From contig PLUB01000010.1 in NCBI GenBank assembly GCA_003164755.1, forward strand, positions 1-64,000: DNA of 64,000 nucleotides, read 5' to 3'. The notes under the pieces are model-generated. The model was not told where the DNA came from. It saw only the letters and a list, made by a program, of their open reading frames with translations, and searched no databases. Position numbers and translations under genes: made by a program. This document shows, piece after piece, positions 41,470-52,403 of the stretch (positions are counted from its first letter, which is position 1; each line of letters begins with the position of its first letter). This DNA comes from Methanosarcina sp. Its GTDB lineage: Archaea; Halobacteriota; Methanosarcinia; Methanosarcinales; Methanosarcinaceae.

Positions 41470-42972
41470 CTAACCTTTCGCAACCCCGAGAGGAAGAACT
41501 CTTGCGACCTTATGAGCAATTCCGAGCTCATGAACGACATTTACTACATCGATGCTGGACTTGTATACATTTGGAGCTTCTTCTGCAATTACAGAAGGAT
41601 GAGTTGCTCTCACTGTAATACCTTGAGCTTCAAGGTTTTCCTTTACTTTCTGCCCGCATAATTCTTTTTTTGCATGCATCCTGCTCATTATCCTACCAGC
41701 TCCATGGCAGCAACTGCCGAAAGAAATGTCCATAGAATCTTTTGCGCCACATAGTATAAAAGAAGGAGTACCCATACTACCAGGGATCAGGACCGGCTGA
41801 CCTACATCTCTATATAAGATCGGAACTTCCGGATTCCCGGGAGGAAATGCTCTTGTTGCCCCTTTTCTGTGGACGTATACCTCTTTTTTCTTACCAGCCA
41901 CTATATGCTCTTCAAGCTTTGCCACATTGTGAGCAACGTCATAAAGGAGATCCATTCCCAGATCATCGGCATCTCTCCGAAATATTTTTTCAAAAGATTC
42001 TCTTGTCCAGTGGGTGATCATCTGACGATTTGCCCATGCGTAATTTGCAGCACAGAGCATGGATTTAAAGTAGTTTTGCGCCTCTCTAGACTGAGCAGGA
42101 GCACAGACAAGCTGTTTATCTGGGATATTGATCCCATAATTCCTTACAGCCTGATAGAGTTCCTTGAGATGATCTGTGCATATCTGGTGCCCCAGACCAC
42201 GCGATCCACAGTGGATCATAACCGTGATCTGTCCTTCTTCAAGCCCGAAAGCTGATGCTATTTCTCTGTCGTAAATCTCATCCACATACTGAATTTCAAG
42301 AAAATGGTTCCCACTTCCAAGAGTTCCCAATTGAGGTTTTCCCCTCTTTCTAGCCTTCGTGCTAACCATGGAAGGGCAGGCTCCTTCAATATAGCCATTT
42401 GCCTCACAATGTTCAACATCAGCTTCTACGCCATAGCCGGATTCTACAGCCCACTTTGCACCGTGAAGAAAAGCATCATCCAATTCCTTGTCAGAAGCCT
42501 TGAACTTACCTTTGCAACCGACACCTGAAGGCACATTATAAAACAACTCATCGATTAAATTCTTTACACATGGAACTACGTCTTCCTTCTGAAGGTTGGT
42601 GCGAATAAGCCTTACACCACAGTTAATATCAAAGCCCACACCACCAGGGCTGATAACTCCTTCCTCTGAATCAAATGCCGCAACACCCCCGATAACAAAA
42701 CCATACCCAAGGTGGGCATCAGGCATTGCCATTGAATACTTTTGAATGCCAGGGAGAGTGGCCACATTTGCAATCTGATCGATAGTCCCAGTTTCAATGT
42801 CTTCAAGCAAATGTTTGGACACAAATAAGCGACCTGGAACTTTCATGTTTGGAATATGGCCTATAGGGATATCCCAGATGTTTTCAGAAAACTTCCGAAA
42901 AATGCTTTTAACATCTGATCGTACAGTTTCTGTAGCTAATTCCTCAGTATCTATATTTTCATTTCCTGCCAT
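41470..42972 (-). CDS. rtcB: tRNA-splicing ligase RtcB
   Basis: GTP- and Mn-dependent 3'-phosphate RNA ligase joining tRNA exon halves and repairing RNA. The 500-residue protein contains MAMPDAHLGYGFVIGGVAA, the metal-binding DINCGVR loop, GSGNHFLEIQ, MIHCGSRGLGHQI, and near the C-terminus SCCHGAGRIMSRMHAKKE, where the His is guanylylated. No intein is present, unlike some archaeal copies. Its cofactor archease is encoded about 600 nt upstream on the same strand, which supports the assignment. Confidence 0.96.
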   Translation of the reverse strand: MAGNENIDTEELATETVRSDVKSIFRKFSENIWDIPIGHIPNMKVPGRLFVSKHLLEDIETGTIDQIANVATLPGIQKYSMAMPDAHLGYGFVIGGVAAFDSEEGVISPGGVGFDINCGVRLIRTNLQKEDVVPCVKNLIDELFYNVPSGVGCKGKFKASDKELDDAFLHGAKWAVESGYGVEADVEHCEANGYIEGACPSMVSTKARKRGKPQLGTLGSGNHFLEIQYVDEIYDREIASAFGLEEGQITVMIHCGSRGLGHQICTDHLKELYQAVRNYGINIPDKQLVCAPAQSREAQNYFKSMLCAANYAWANRQMITHWTRESFEKIFRRDADDLGMDLLYDVAHNVAKLEEHIVAGKKKEVYVHRKGATRAFPPGNPEVPILYRDVGQPVLIPGSMGTPSFILCGAKDSMDISFGSCCHGAGRIMSRMHAKKELCGQKVKENLEAQGITVRATHPSVIAEEAPNVYKSSIDVVNVVHELGIAHKVARVLPLGVAKG

Positions 42973-43574
42973 AATTAATACTCTCTGCTACTTTACTCTT
43001 AATATATATAAACTCTGGAACTATTATAGTAAACTCATAAATTAATTCCAATTCCTAAAAATAGAAATACAGTTTATGATATAACCATTCAAATTTAAAT
43101 CATCTACGAGTACATAACCACAGGAAGGCGGGACGAAAAGAAATACATGAGAAGATTTACTCTTCTTCCTATATTTACCGTGCTTTCCCTTCTTTATACT
43201 TCCATTTATGATTAGCGGGAGATGTATGGACTTGACGATAAATCTATTTTTTTAAGTTTTTGAAGTATTAATTTTTACTGTGAGGTTATAATTACCCTCC
43301 AACTCCCAAAGTTCTGTAAATTGCTATGGAAATTTGATTAAGATACATGCTACAAGGAAAAATCCATTTTGAAATATCGGAGAATGATATCCAGCTTGGT
43401 AAACGAAGTTCGGTCGGAACATGATTAAATCAGTTTAGGATTAGAGAATTAAACTTGAGATTTTATAGTGCAGACTGGGATAATAAGTTACATAAATAAA
43501 GATATATATAACACCAGAAGATTAAATGGAAAATAACAGCTATATGTAACTAGGAATCTAAATTTCTTGCTCCC
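42973..43574. other. Intergenic region between rtcB and archease
   Basis: It contains the rtcB promoter (a TATATATATT run near 43005 on the minus strand). No gene is seen. Confidence 0.4.
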
Positions 43575-44015
43575 CTAAATATCTAAAACGACTTGAACAT
43601 TCCAGCCATCTTTGATCCTCTCTACTTTTAACTGGTTGTAGGTAACAGCCTTGATTTCGGTTTCAAATGGATGGCTCTTTGGATAAAATTTTTCTCCTGA
43701 TGCCCAGGATGTGATCGAATATTCACCGTCCTCTTCTGTTATTCTGTCAACATGAAACTTACTAAAAACAATTTCATCAACTTCAAAGATGTATAGATGC
43801 TCAGAAAGCCAGTCCACAATTAGAGACTCCAGATCTGGTGATTTCAAATAAACATTTTTTATCAGCCCTCCTGAAATCTTTCCGGTATCTATCATAACAT
43901 TGAACATAGCAAGAGCAGCATTTTCAAATACTTCTTCCAGGGTTTTTCCATAAGCCAGGAATTTCACATCTGCAGTGTGTTCCAGGTATTCATACTGTTT
44001 TTGTTGAGACTGCAT
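43575..44015 (-). CDS. Archease
   Basis: Small activator that helps RtcB turn over and accept GTP. The 146-residue protein has the archease signature YEYLEHTADVKFLAYGKTLEEVFENAALAMF with the conserved Asp, and the C-terminal EIKAVTYNQLKVER with VQVVLDI, where the final Asp-containing tail forms part of the metal site. It lies upstream of rtcB in the same orientation. Confidence 0.94.
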   Translation of the reverse strand: MQSQQKQYEYLEHTADVKFLAYGKTLEEVFENAALAMFNVMIDTGKISGGLIKNVYLKSPDLESLIVDWLSEHLYIFEVDEIVFSKFHVDRITEEDGEYSITSWASGEKFYPKSHPFETEIKAVTYNQLKVERIKDGWNVQVVLDI

Positions 44016-44122
44016 AGTTCACTATTGGATTTTGTCTTACATCAACTTATCTGCCACAGTGACAGTTTCCAGGCTCAAAAAAAATCCATTTGAATTAATC
44101 CAAAAAACACTCAAAAAGTTAA

Positions 44123-44734
44123 CTACTTCAGCCTGTTCCATATATATAGAATTCTCTGGATCGCAGTAATATGACTGGTTATAGCAATCAGGACAACAGC
44201 CCAACCCAGGATGGAAAATCCTGCAATTGAATCCAAGTAGATAGAATTAGCGAAAGCAGCAAGCATTACAACTACAAGACGATCTGCCCTACCCATAAGT
44301 CCTCCATAATATCTTCCGAGATTGAGGGCTTGAGACTGAATACCAAGATAGCTAGTAAGGAGCACGCCTACAATTGCTGCAACCCCGATCTCCCAGTTTA
44401 CATAACCTGCAAAAAATATGCTGCATATAATGAAGACATCTGAATAACGGTCTATAACGTGATCCAAAAAATCACCCCTTATGGTTGCCCTGTTGGATTT
44501 TCGTGCAATTACTCCATCAAGGGCATCAAAAATTGAGTTAAATATTACCATGATGCCTGCCAGCAAAATAAGTTCCTTCGATGCAGAAGAATAGTAAAAA
44601 CTGATTCCTGCAAAAAAAGCACATATAAGGGAAGCTATGGAAACTGCATCAGGTGAGACCTCATATCTGATAAAAAAATCTGCAAGTGGTTCAATAACTT
44701 TTGAGGCAAAAGGTCTCAGGGTATTCAAAGCCAT
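44123..44734 (-). CDS. Archaetidylinositol phosphate synthase (CDP-alcohol transferase)
   Basis: Predicted to join CDP-archaeol to inositol phosphate, making the precursor of archaetidylinositol at the membrane. The 203-residue protein has about six helices and the family signature in FDALDGVIARKSNRATIRGDFLDHVIDRYSD. The spacing is DxxDGxxAR then GxxxDxxxD, with the DHVIDRYSD form typical of the archaeal inositol-phosphate class. It is a second CDP-alcohol transferase besides the pssA-like gene at 17131, with a different headgroup expected. It lies 100 nt upstream of archease on the same strand. Confidence 0.8.
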   Translation of the reverse strand: MALNTLRPFASKVIEPLADFFIRYEVSPDAVSIASLICAFFAGISFYYSSASKELILLAGIMVIFNSIFDALDGVIARKSNRATIRGDFLDHVIDRYSDVFIICSIFFAGYVNWEIGVAAIVGVLLTSYLGIQSQALNLGRYYGGLMGRADRLVVVMLAAFANSIYLDSIAGFSILGWAVVLIAITSHITAIQRILYIWNRLK

Positions 44735-45031
44735 AGTATTTGAGATTCTTCCTTTAATTATATATCAGCGATAGAAAACTATCCAAAACCAGGTAACCAG
44801 TCTCATATCACATACCCGGTTAGATCTGCTTATTGATATTATTCTGTATTTTATCTGTTTTTGCATAGTTATGAGACTTGTTATTCTTTTCTGGGTTCTT
44901 GATGTATTGCAATCGTAGAATGCAGTAAATGATGAAAAAGTTTGTCTATCCCATAAAATTTTAAAAAGAATCATGATTTATACTTAAGCTGTGTGCATGA
45001 TTGTCCACATAATCAATATAGATAATTTTAC

Positions 45032-45592
45032 TTATTTCCTTTCCGAAGATGCAAGCTCATATAAATATTTAATTTTGCATGAATGCTCAAGCTGTGTTGT
45101 TACTATATAAGCATCTCTAAGAGTTTGCCCAATTGCAAAAGTTCCATGACCATACACGATAGCACCTCTACGTCTAGAAAGTGCATTTGCAAGATTATCT
45201 GCAAGCTTGCAGCTACCTATTCCACCTTCGACGATAGGAATATCTCCTAGGAAGTACTGCCCTTCGCTGTCTAAAGGCAGAATTATCCCTGCAGGGCCCT
45301 CAAGCAGAGATTCTACAACAGCATATTCACAGTGAGCGTGAATGATTGCAAGAGCTGGGGTCTGACGATAAATCTCTCTATGGACAACGGATTCAGATGA
45401 TGCAATAATATCCAAAGACGAAGTATTCTGAATATCTACCTCAACGACCTTATTTCCTTTGATCTCATCAAGCGCAGCCCCAGTCCTGGTAATAAGCATT
45501 TTATCTACAGCTCTGAGACTGATGTTTCCGAAATTTGATTCGACAAGCTTATGTTCAACTAACTTGCGCCCGTATTTTGCGATTTTCTGCCA
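45032..45592 (-). CDS. fucA: L-fuculose-phosphate aldolase-like class II aldolase
   Basis: Zinc aldolase. In methanogens the homolog makes lactaldehyde from fuculose phosphate, a precursor used in coenzyme F420. The start used is MWQKIAKYGRKLVEHKL at 45592 (about 187 residues). A longer reading to 45640 adds a hydrophobic MHIILMVFFIYTLFR that is probably not translated. Zinc ligands are seen in IIHAHCEYAV (two His) and YGHGTFAIG. NFGNIS near residue 25 is the phosphate-binding turn. The exact sugar substrate is not provable from sequence. Confidence 0.8.
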   Translation of the reverse strand, partial: WQKIAKYGRKLVEHKLVESNFGNISLRAVDKMLITRTGAALDEIKGNKVVEVDIQNTSSLDIIASSESVVHREIYRQTPALAIIHAHCEYAVVESLLEGPAGIILPLDSEGQYFLGDIPIVEGGIGSCKLADNLANALSRRRGAIVYGHGTFAIGQTLRDAYIVTTQLEHSCKIKYLYELASSERK

Positions 45593-45740
45593 CATCCTAA
45601 ACAATGTATAGATAAAGAATACCATAAGAATGATGTGCATAATTTATAGAGAAAGGCAAAAGCAAAGAGAAGGGTGAGAGCTAAAACATCAACCTTTACT
45701 TCAGAAAGAGAAAACTGTCATAAAGTTTATCTGTGAGTAT

Positions 45741-45752
45741 TGTATTTAGATA
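45741..45752 (+). promoter_or_regulatory. Likely TATA box of tRNA-Thr
   Basis: TGTATTTAGATA lies about 25-30 nt before the tRNA start, the usual archaeal spacing. Confidence 0.45.
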
Positions 45753-45774
45753 AGTCTGCAGTCAGTTGTAACTT

Positions 45775-45847
45775 GCCTCGTTGGCTCAGCCCGGTAGAGC
45801 GAGTGACTTGTAATCACTAGGTCGCGTGTTCGAATCACGCACGAGGC
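45775..45847 (+). tRNA. tRNA-Thr (anticodon TGT)
   Basis: A 73-nt cloverleaf with acceptor GCCTCGT/ACGAGGC and D-arm GCTC/GAGC. The anticodon stem AGTGA/TCACT encloses loop CTTGTAA (anticodon TGT, Thr for ACA), and the T-arm GCGTG/CACGC has loop TTCGAAT. The discriminator is T. A recombinase gene starts 45 nt after its 3' end. A 64-nt degenerate copy is at 63336-63399, which marks the tRNA as a likely attachment site. Confidence 0.96.
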
Positions 45848-45860
45848 TTCTACTGTTACC

Positions 45861-45878
45861 TGTTCGGAGCCTATTTCC
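45861..45878. repeat. Element-end inverted repeat, left
   Basis: TGTTCGGAGCCTATTTCC, 13 nt past the tRNA. The reverse complement matches 63277-63294 in 16 of 18 positions. Confidence 0.55.
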
Positions 45879-45892
45879 AGGAGTTTGTTTGC

Positions 45893-46971
45893 ATGGGAAT
45901 AGGCCTTTATCATAATTTGAGTGTTGAAAAGCGTCTAGAGTCATTAAAAGACGCCCAAATTTCTGACATGAATAAAAAGCTAATTTTTGACTTTGTAGAT
46001 TGCTGTTTTTCCGAAGGATTGAGTAAACATCGAGTTTTTAAATATATCTCGATACTAAAAAGTATTGCTATACAAACTCAGCTTGATTTTGATAAAGTTG
46101 AAAAAAAGGATCTCTATATGTTTATTTCTAACCTTGGAAGATCCGATAGAAGTGAATGGGTTAAGCATGACTATAAAATTTCCCTGAAAAAATTCTACAA
46201 TGGCATTGTAAGGAAGAGACGCCGGAACTTACTAAATGGATAAAAACGACGATGAAAAAAAGGAATCCGAAATTGCCTGAAGAGATGCCTACAGAGCCAG
46301 ACGTTTTGAACTTAATCGAGAATGCTTATAGCATTAGGGATAAAGCCATTATAGCTCTCTTATGGGATATAGGAGCGAGAATTGGAGAAATCGGTATACT
46401 AAGCATTAAGCACATCAAATTTGACGAATATGGCACAATTGTTAATGTCAAAGGAAAGACTGGATATAGGCGAGTAAGGACTGTTTGGAGTGTAGAGTAT
46501 CTGAAAGACTGGCTGGAAGTACATCCTGAGAAATATAACCACAAGGCACGTTTATGGGTAACTCTAGATACCGAAGAGGGTTCATTAAACCCTTTATATT
46601 ATGATGCTATAAGAATGAAATTAAAACGTTTAGCAAAGAAATCAGGGATTAACATAAGGATTCACCCACATCTTTTTCGTCATTCTCGATGTACCTATAT
46701 GGCTAACTACTTGACAGAGGCTCAAATGAATGATTACTTTGGATGGGGACAAGGTTCAGGTATGCCAAGTGTATATGTTCATTTATCAGGTCGTGATGTT
46801 GATGATGCTATTTTAAAGGCAAACGGAATTATTTGCAATGGCATGTCAAAAGCAAATATCCAAACAGGAGCCGAAAGCCCAAAGCTGGACATATCTTCAA
46901 TAATAGAAGCAAAGGTTTGCAAATTGGTTGAGGCAAAAATTGCAGAGTTAATGGGGTCTCAATTTTCATAA
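45893..46971 (+). pseudogene. Tyrosine recombinase (integrase), frameshifted
   Basis: XerC/D-like site-specific recombinase. Residues 1-110 form the core-binding domain (SVEKRLESLKDAQISDMNKKLIFDFVDCCFSEGLSKHRVFKYISILKS). At about 46205-46215 the frame slips. The open frame ends in RKRRRNLLNG-stop, while the next frame gives EETPELTKWIKTTMKKRNPKLPEEM and continues as the catalytic domain. Catalytic residues are Arg in ARIGEIGIL, Lys in KGKTGYRR, His-x-x-Arg in HLFRHSRCTYM and Tyr in VYVHLSGRD. With a one-base correction the protein would be about 360 residues. It starts 45 nt after tRNA-Thr, the typical place for an integrase. Confidence 0.85.
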
Positions 46972-48865
46972 CTCAATCTTTTTCCTACAGGCAGTATCTT
47001 TTTGATATGCTGCGCTTACTTTGCATAATTATTAAGCATAACAGCTATCCATCGGCACTGCATTTGAGATGTCAATACATGGTGATTACGCTTGTGTGTA
47101 ATTTTTCTATCGACGAAGCTAAGAATATACGTACTTGAAAGGTGATGTTGGCTCACAGGCCAATTGCCAATCTTAATTTCTGTTATCTAAATAAAGGCTC
47201 ATTCTCAGCCTATTGGGATGATTTTTACGTGCAGTTCCTTAGGATTTTATCTATCTGAGCCACAAAAATGTCTTAAAAAGTCCCAAAATCGGTCTTTGAT
47301 GCAGATTTCGCCATTCCCAGTACTTACTGCTACAGCTGTCATTAATAGTAAAAAACCAATTAGTACCAAAAGATGTAACCAACGGAAATTAAACCTAGGA
47401 TTGTTAAAGGTATTTTTAGTAAAAGAAAATCCAACTAATGTTTATTTGCAATACTATGGGTACGGGTCCAATCTTTAAGCAAATGAACTATTATGAAAAT
47501 CAAAAATCATAATGAATTGGTTTGAGAAATACTGTTGATGATGCACACACCAACAGTATCTAATTTACTGTATGAGGATTTGTTTGTCTGTTCGACAAAA
47601 CAATATTCGCCTTATAACATTATAAACTTTGGTTAGTAGTCTGTTGTCTTTTAAATTTGATATAGCTTGCCCAGAAATGCTGCAATCAAGACATTTTATA
47701 GTTATTTGAACTAATAAAATATCCCGAGTCCATTTTTGGTTCACTTACTTTAAGATTACAGCTAGTTAAAGGGTGTTGAAAAGTAATACAGTTATTGTGT
47801 AGCTCGGATAAGGAGATTGTTTTCTAAAGCTGATGATTGGTGATAATTTTAATTATTTTTATTGGTGAAATAATTCAAATTACAACTACATCAATATAAA
47901 AATATTATTGAATCAAATAACTGTCAAATCATTGTTTTGAGTGGGTATGCGATTTATAGAACAGATAAGTATGTATATTTAGGCGTCTTTATTAATATAT
48001 GATTACCTATTGAATCAGCATCATAAGCCACTTTAGACATATTTTTGTAATAATTATATCTAATTAGGTATAACACAAAAAGAAGGTGATAAAATATAGA
48101 GAAGATAGCTAGTATCTAGAAATATCAATCCAAGAACGGTTTCGTTTCTTTGAATGCAAAAGAAGATGTTGCGCGCAAATCATAATCATTGCGGCCACTA
48201 ACATATTGAAAATTTACTAAGTATATGAGATGGGAACAAAGGCTAAATTTCCTGAATTTTTTGGAAGTTAAAAGACAGCAAAGAAGCTAAAAAGAATATA
48301 ATTGGTTAAAAGAAGCTACATTGATAAAAGGCAATAAGAAATGTAGGGGCTGAGATTAAGTCTATTCACTGATATAGTTCTCCGATCTTTAGTCTAATAT
48401 CATTTTTTTGTAATTCTGTCTATCATATCCCTTAATAAGAATCTAAGTCACCTTTAGACGTTCTTCAGCGCTTCGAAGAATACTAAAAGATACCGCTATA
48501 AATTTTTGGCTCTTATCTTATATGACATTTTATTTTTAATAATATATAAATTTACATTAATTTTATTATTTGAAATCGTTTTTCGGTTGTTAAGGTGTGT
48601 ATTTTTAAAGTGGGATATCCTTCATAACAATTATCACATAACAAAGTTCACATGGGACTATTGAAATATTCTTAATAGTCCTAATTAAATAATGATTTCA
48701 AGCTACTGTTAATATCAATTCATAAAGTGTTAGCTGAAGCAAAAAGATGGGTTTTGATACAAAAGTGATTTAATTTAATCCAAATTATGCTTAAAATGAA
48801 TAGTTAAAACCTTTTACAAAACTAATTCCCATCTTTGATCCACCTTGTTGCTTTAAAGTAACCTG
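46972..48865. other. Gene-poor tract inside the candidate island
   Basis: Only short, unconvincing ORFs occur (for example 47218-47478). No repeats of note are seen. It could be eroded island DNA. Confidence 0.45.
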
Positions 48866-49753
48866 TTAAATGTATTTTTCAATTATCGATTTGAGATGTG
48901 GATCCATGAAATAAACGATATATGCAACGATCATAGTAACGAATACATATGTAATTATATTCAGATTATACGTGTCTGGAATTTTCCACATGATTTCCTG
49001 CAGAAAATAATGCACAAGAAATATTGGAAAACATAAGTCGCTACAAAATTTTATCAGGATTGAATCGTTTATGGTTTTAATATAATATCCATTCTGAACA
49101 ATATAAATCCCTAACGAAAATTCTAACATTCTGGACAATGGGAACCAATACCAACTCCTCCCTCCGAATCCTGGAGGTATGGCTATTCTAACGAACATGG
49201 CAACTAAAAATATTGTGAAGAGACCTGATATACCATTCTCTTTCAAAAATTTTGATAAACAGGGATACATAAAGTAAAGACATACTATGGTCCCTATGAA
49301 CCACCCTATTCCATCAATAGTGCCACTCCATGTAGTTGTGGGAACACCAGCTAGTGTGAAGGCTGGATAAAATCCGGTGATTGTCATTACGAGTTCCGAC
49401 AATTTTAAATTTGAAAGTATTCCATCACCGAATACCACTGCAAGTAAAACAGTAAATAGATACACCGGATAAATCCTGATAAGCCTTTTTTTCATAAAGC
49501 CGTTCACATCAAAATTATTTACTGGGCTATGGATTTTAGTTCCATATGTATATTCTAAAGCAGCTCCACTTATCAGAATAAATATAAATACCCCCCACCC
49601 TCCAATGCTTTCATATAAACCTATAGCGTACATTTCGGGTATTCCAAAGGACTGCTGCGCTACACCATAAAACCAGCCTACATGGCTTAAGACGACCATC
49701 ATTATTGCTACAATCCGCAGCACATCGAACATCATAATTCGATCCTTGCTCAT
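48866..49753 (-). CDS. Membrane acyltransferase (acyltransferase 3 family)
   Basis: Transfers acyl groups to surface sugars or similar molecules. The 295-residue protein is an all-helical membrane protein (about ten helices). Its N-terminus is typical: MSKDRIMMFDVLRIVAIMMVVLSHVGWFYG, with the catalytic His in LSHVGWF. The family block IFILISGAALEYTYG, the basic KKRLIRIYPVYLF and the middle IDGIGWFIGTIVCLYFMYPCLSKF follow. The protein is somewhat shorter than most family members (about 350), and the end FMDPHLKSIIEKYI is usual. It stands alone in the island. The acceptor is unknown. Confidence 0.8.
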   Translation of the reverse strand: MSKDRIMMFDVLRIVAIMMVVLSHVGWFYGVAQQSFGIPEMYAIGLYESIGGWGVFIFILISGAALEYTYGTKIHSPVNNFDVNGFMKKRLIRIYPVYLFTVLLAVVFGDGILSNLKLSELVMTITGFYPAFTLAGVPTTTWSGTIDGIGWFIGTIVCLYFMYPCLSKFLKENGISGLFTIFLVAMFVRIAIPPGFGGRSWYWFPLSRMLEFSLGIYIVQNGYYIKTINDSILIKFCSDLCFPIFLVHYFLQEIMWKIPDTYNLNIITYVFVTMIVAYIVYFMDPHLKSIIEKYI

Positions 49754-50237
49754 AACACCACCTAAATATATTAATATCTATAATAAGTTTCGTTAATTCT
49801 TGTCGGTTTAACGTTAACAAAAAATAATTTATTATTATTACATTTATGCATAGGTTTTTAAAGTAAAAGCATAAGTTTATTTTCAATGTCACCTTTATAT
49901 TACAATTTGTTGCACTATTATCCTAACTTACAAGCTTAAGAGTAATAAATAAACGCCGACTAATTTGATTTTAAACAAACTCGCTTTTTTCAGGCTAATT
50001 ACCTTTTCTGCTTGGAAGGCTAATGATGACCTCAATAAATCAGAAAGTAATCGGAGCACCAGGAGAGAAGAGGCTTTGGTAGATATTCTGGTAATAAAAA
50101 TATGGAATAATCAAGTAGGTCTGATATATCAATTATTAGATGCTTTAATCTGTTATATTACTATGTGGTGCAAATACGTCAAGAAAACAAAAAAATCGAA
50201 TTCCAAAATATTCACATGATCAAATCAAACACTAATT
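49754..50237. other. Spacer between acyltransferase and CHAT relic
   Basis: No supported gene. Confidence 0.4.
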
Positions 50238-51715
50238 TCATGCCCCATTAACTGTGAAAGCTGCCCAATAAAATGGATGATGGAAAGGCTTCTCTTCGTG
50301 AGATTTTTTGGCCATTTCGAGATAGCGTTCCCTATACTGTTCTATGAACTCCTTGCTCTCGCCTTTCCATTCTCTCGAACAGTAGCATTTTTCTATATAA
50401 CCCGCCACTTGGCTATAAGTAAGATATCTTACCCAGAGTTTAGCTTCCTGCAATGCCAAGGGAATATCTATTCCGCTGAGACAACATGATTTGAGTAGAA
50501 ACGCTGCATAAGTATGGTTGTAGAGATATCCAAAACTGACCAGAGACTGCTTATTACCCATGGAACACCCGCAAGCATAAAACCTGCAGGTAATCCAACG
50601 AACTCATCGGCACTGCCTATCATAACATCTGTAATACCTATCTCACAGGCAGAAAGAGTAACTAACCATGCTAAAGACATATCCACTACGTTATTCTGGA
50701 GATCTGCCAGGCTCAGGAGTCGTCCTCCAAACAAGTACAATCCAGAATGTGGTGGATCGATCCAGTTATACCTACCGTGGCAAGAGAAGTGGAGATATGT
50801 CCATTTAGGTATCTTGTCTAAGACTGTAGCTTTGGTACCAAATTCACCAATATCCATTTGGGAAAAACTGAATAATTTGGATATAGTTTGGCCTTCGCAT
50901 CCTGAAAAGACTAGAGCAGGATCTTCCCCATGATTTATGACTGCATAGAAACCTTTTCCTTCAATGATCTCAGCTTTATTCTGCATTTCCCTAAGCAGCT
51001 GAATGGAAGGAGCATAGCTTACACAGTATCTTTGGCAGAGAGGCTGGCCGTCAGACAGAGGGACCACATGCAAAGGTAATAAAAATAGACCGCCAGATGG
51101 TAAAATAATTAATCTTTTAATTTGACCTGGAAGCTTTTCCAGGAGTGGATAGAGAAGCTTGATATCAATGTTGAATAAGACATTGTTTAAAGTCTTTTGC
51201 CAAGCTTGGAAGTAATATTCACGATTTTTATATTCTTCAAGAAGCTGATTCTCTATTTCGAATGTAACCTTATTCTGCTCAATAATATTATAAGTATTAT
51301 AGACCTGACGATAAATGCTGGAAGCATTAAGGTAGCTCTGATAATCACCTACCCAGCCACCTGTTATAAATCCTCGCTCATCGGGCTCGAAAAGTAGACG
51401 GTTTAATTCCTCTGTTTTGAAGCCAGGTATGTCCACTGATTGTATGCCGTTTGATCCACTAACTACTATACTACATTTATCAGTGATGGAAAATGTCATC
51501 AGCACTGTTTCTTTGTCTGCTATTGACAAGATATCTGAGACATCAATTTCCTGTAGAACTCTGGATTAGATCTCTGTATAACTTTTACTGCAGCATCTAA
51601 CTCTTGCAGGACCTTTTGAACCTCCTTTTCTCGTTAAGTATAATCTTCCTTACTATCAGATGGCTTTGTAGAAGTACGGTACTTTTTTGCAGCTTCTTCA
51701 TACTGTTTTAATCCT
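50238..51715 (-). pseudogene. CHAT-domain protease, frameshifted and truncated
   Basis: Caspase-like peptidase domain known from defence and cell-death modules. From the N-terminus: EVQKVLQELDAAVKVIQRSNPEFYRK (51550-51660, with an in-frame TAA before it), then IDVSDILSIADKETVLMTFSITDKCSIVVSG in a second frame. The catalytic His is in YLHFSCHGRYNW and the Cys in LVTLSACEIGI. The region AGVPWVISSLWSVLDISTTILMQRFYSNHVV slips frame near 50480 into GIDIPLALQEAKLWVRYL...FHHPFYWAAFTVNG, the usual end. Everything N-terminal to about 51715 is replaced by an IS605 TnpB relic, so any repeat or sensor domain is lost. Confidence 0.85.
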
Positions 51716-51719
51716 TATT

Positions 51720-52293
51720 CAATAGGCATTGATGTCGTATCAAAGACTTTGTATTCCTTTCTACCGGAGAAAAAGTTGAGAACTCAAAATACCTGCAAAA
51801 CTCACTTATTAGGCTGAAAGTTCTACAAAGAAGAGTAAGTAGAAAAGTTAAGGGTTCGAAAAATCTGGATAAAGCAAGACTACATCTGTCTAAATTCCAT
51901 GAAAAAATAAGCAAGCAAAGAAACGATTTCCAGCATAAAACTTCATTTAAAATAATTAGCGAGAACCAAGCTATTGCGCTGGAAACTTTGAATGTTAAAG
52001 GGATGCAAAAGAATCAGTGTTTAGCACAGGTTATAGGAGATTCTGCTTGGAATAGTTTTGTAACAAAGTTGGAATATAAGGCCAAATGGTTAAGAAAAAC
52101 TATTCTTCGAATAGGACAGTTTAAACAATCTTCTAAACTTTATAATGTTTGTGGATTCCATAATTCGAATCTAACCTTGAAAGATAGAGAATGGATATGT
52201 ACCGATTGCAAGACAAAGCATGATAGAGATATAAACGCAGTAACCAATATCAATAAATTCTCTCTTCAAGATCAAAATCTAATAGTTATATGA
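51720..52293 (+). pseudogene. TnpB (IS605 OrfB) C-terminal half
   Basis: It begins near AIGIDVVSKTLYSF (RuvC-I Asp; frame slip after about 51780). Then VENSKYLQNSLIRLKVLQRRVSRKVKGSKNLDKARLHLSKFHEKISKQRNDFQHKTS continues to ENQAIALETLNVKGM (RuvC-II Glu). The zinc ribbon reads KLYNVCGFHNSNLTLKDREWICTDCKTKHDRDINAVTNI; the first Cys of the expected CxxC pair is replaced by Tyr. HDRDINA gives the third acidic residue. The N-terminal half and tnpA are missing, so transposition in cis is not possible, but the guide region follows. Confidence 0.8.
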
Positions 52294-52402
52294 CACCTAT
52301 GGAACGTGGGGAAATGATTGGGGACTTGTGAACAAAAGTTTAAGGGATGAACCATGAAGCTCCTTCCTAGCCTTCATCAGAAGGCAGGGAGTAGTAGTTC
52401 AC
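52294..52402 (+). ncRNA. Putative omegaRNA / right end of IS605 copy 2
   Basis: Immediately after tnpB comes a structured region with hairpin GCCTTC-ATCA-GAAGGC (52370-52385), flanked by CTCCT/AGGGAG, and the terminus GTAGTTCAC. IS605 guide RNAs overlap the 3' end of tnpB and stop at the right end. The identity of the last 9 nt with those at the speB junction supports the boundary. Expression is unknown. Confidence 0.5.
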
Positions 52403-52403
52403 C

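Noticed and set aside
47218-47478. 86-residue ORF after the integrase
   Set aside because: Composition and sequence do not look like a protein, and there is no ribosome site or family.
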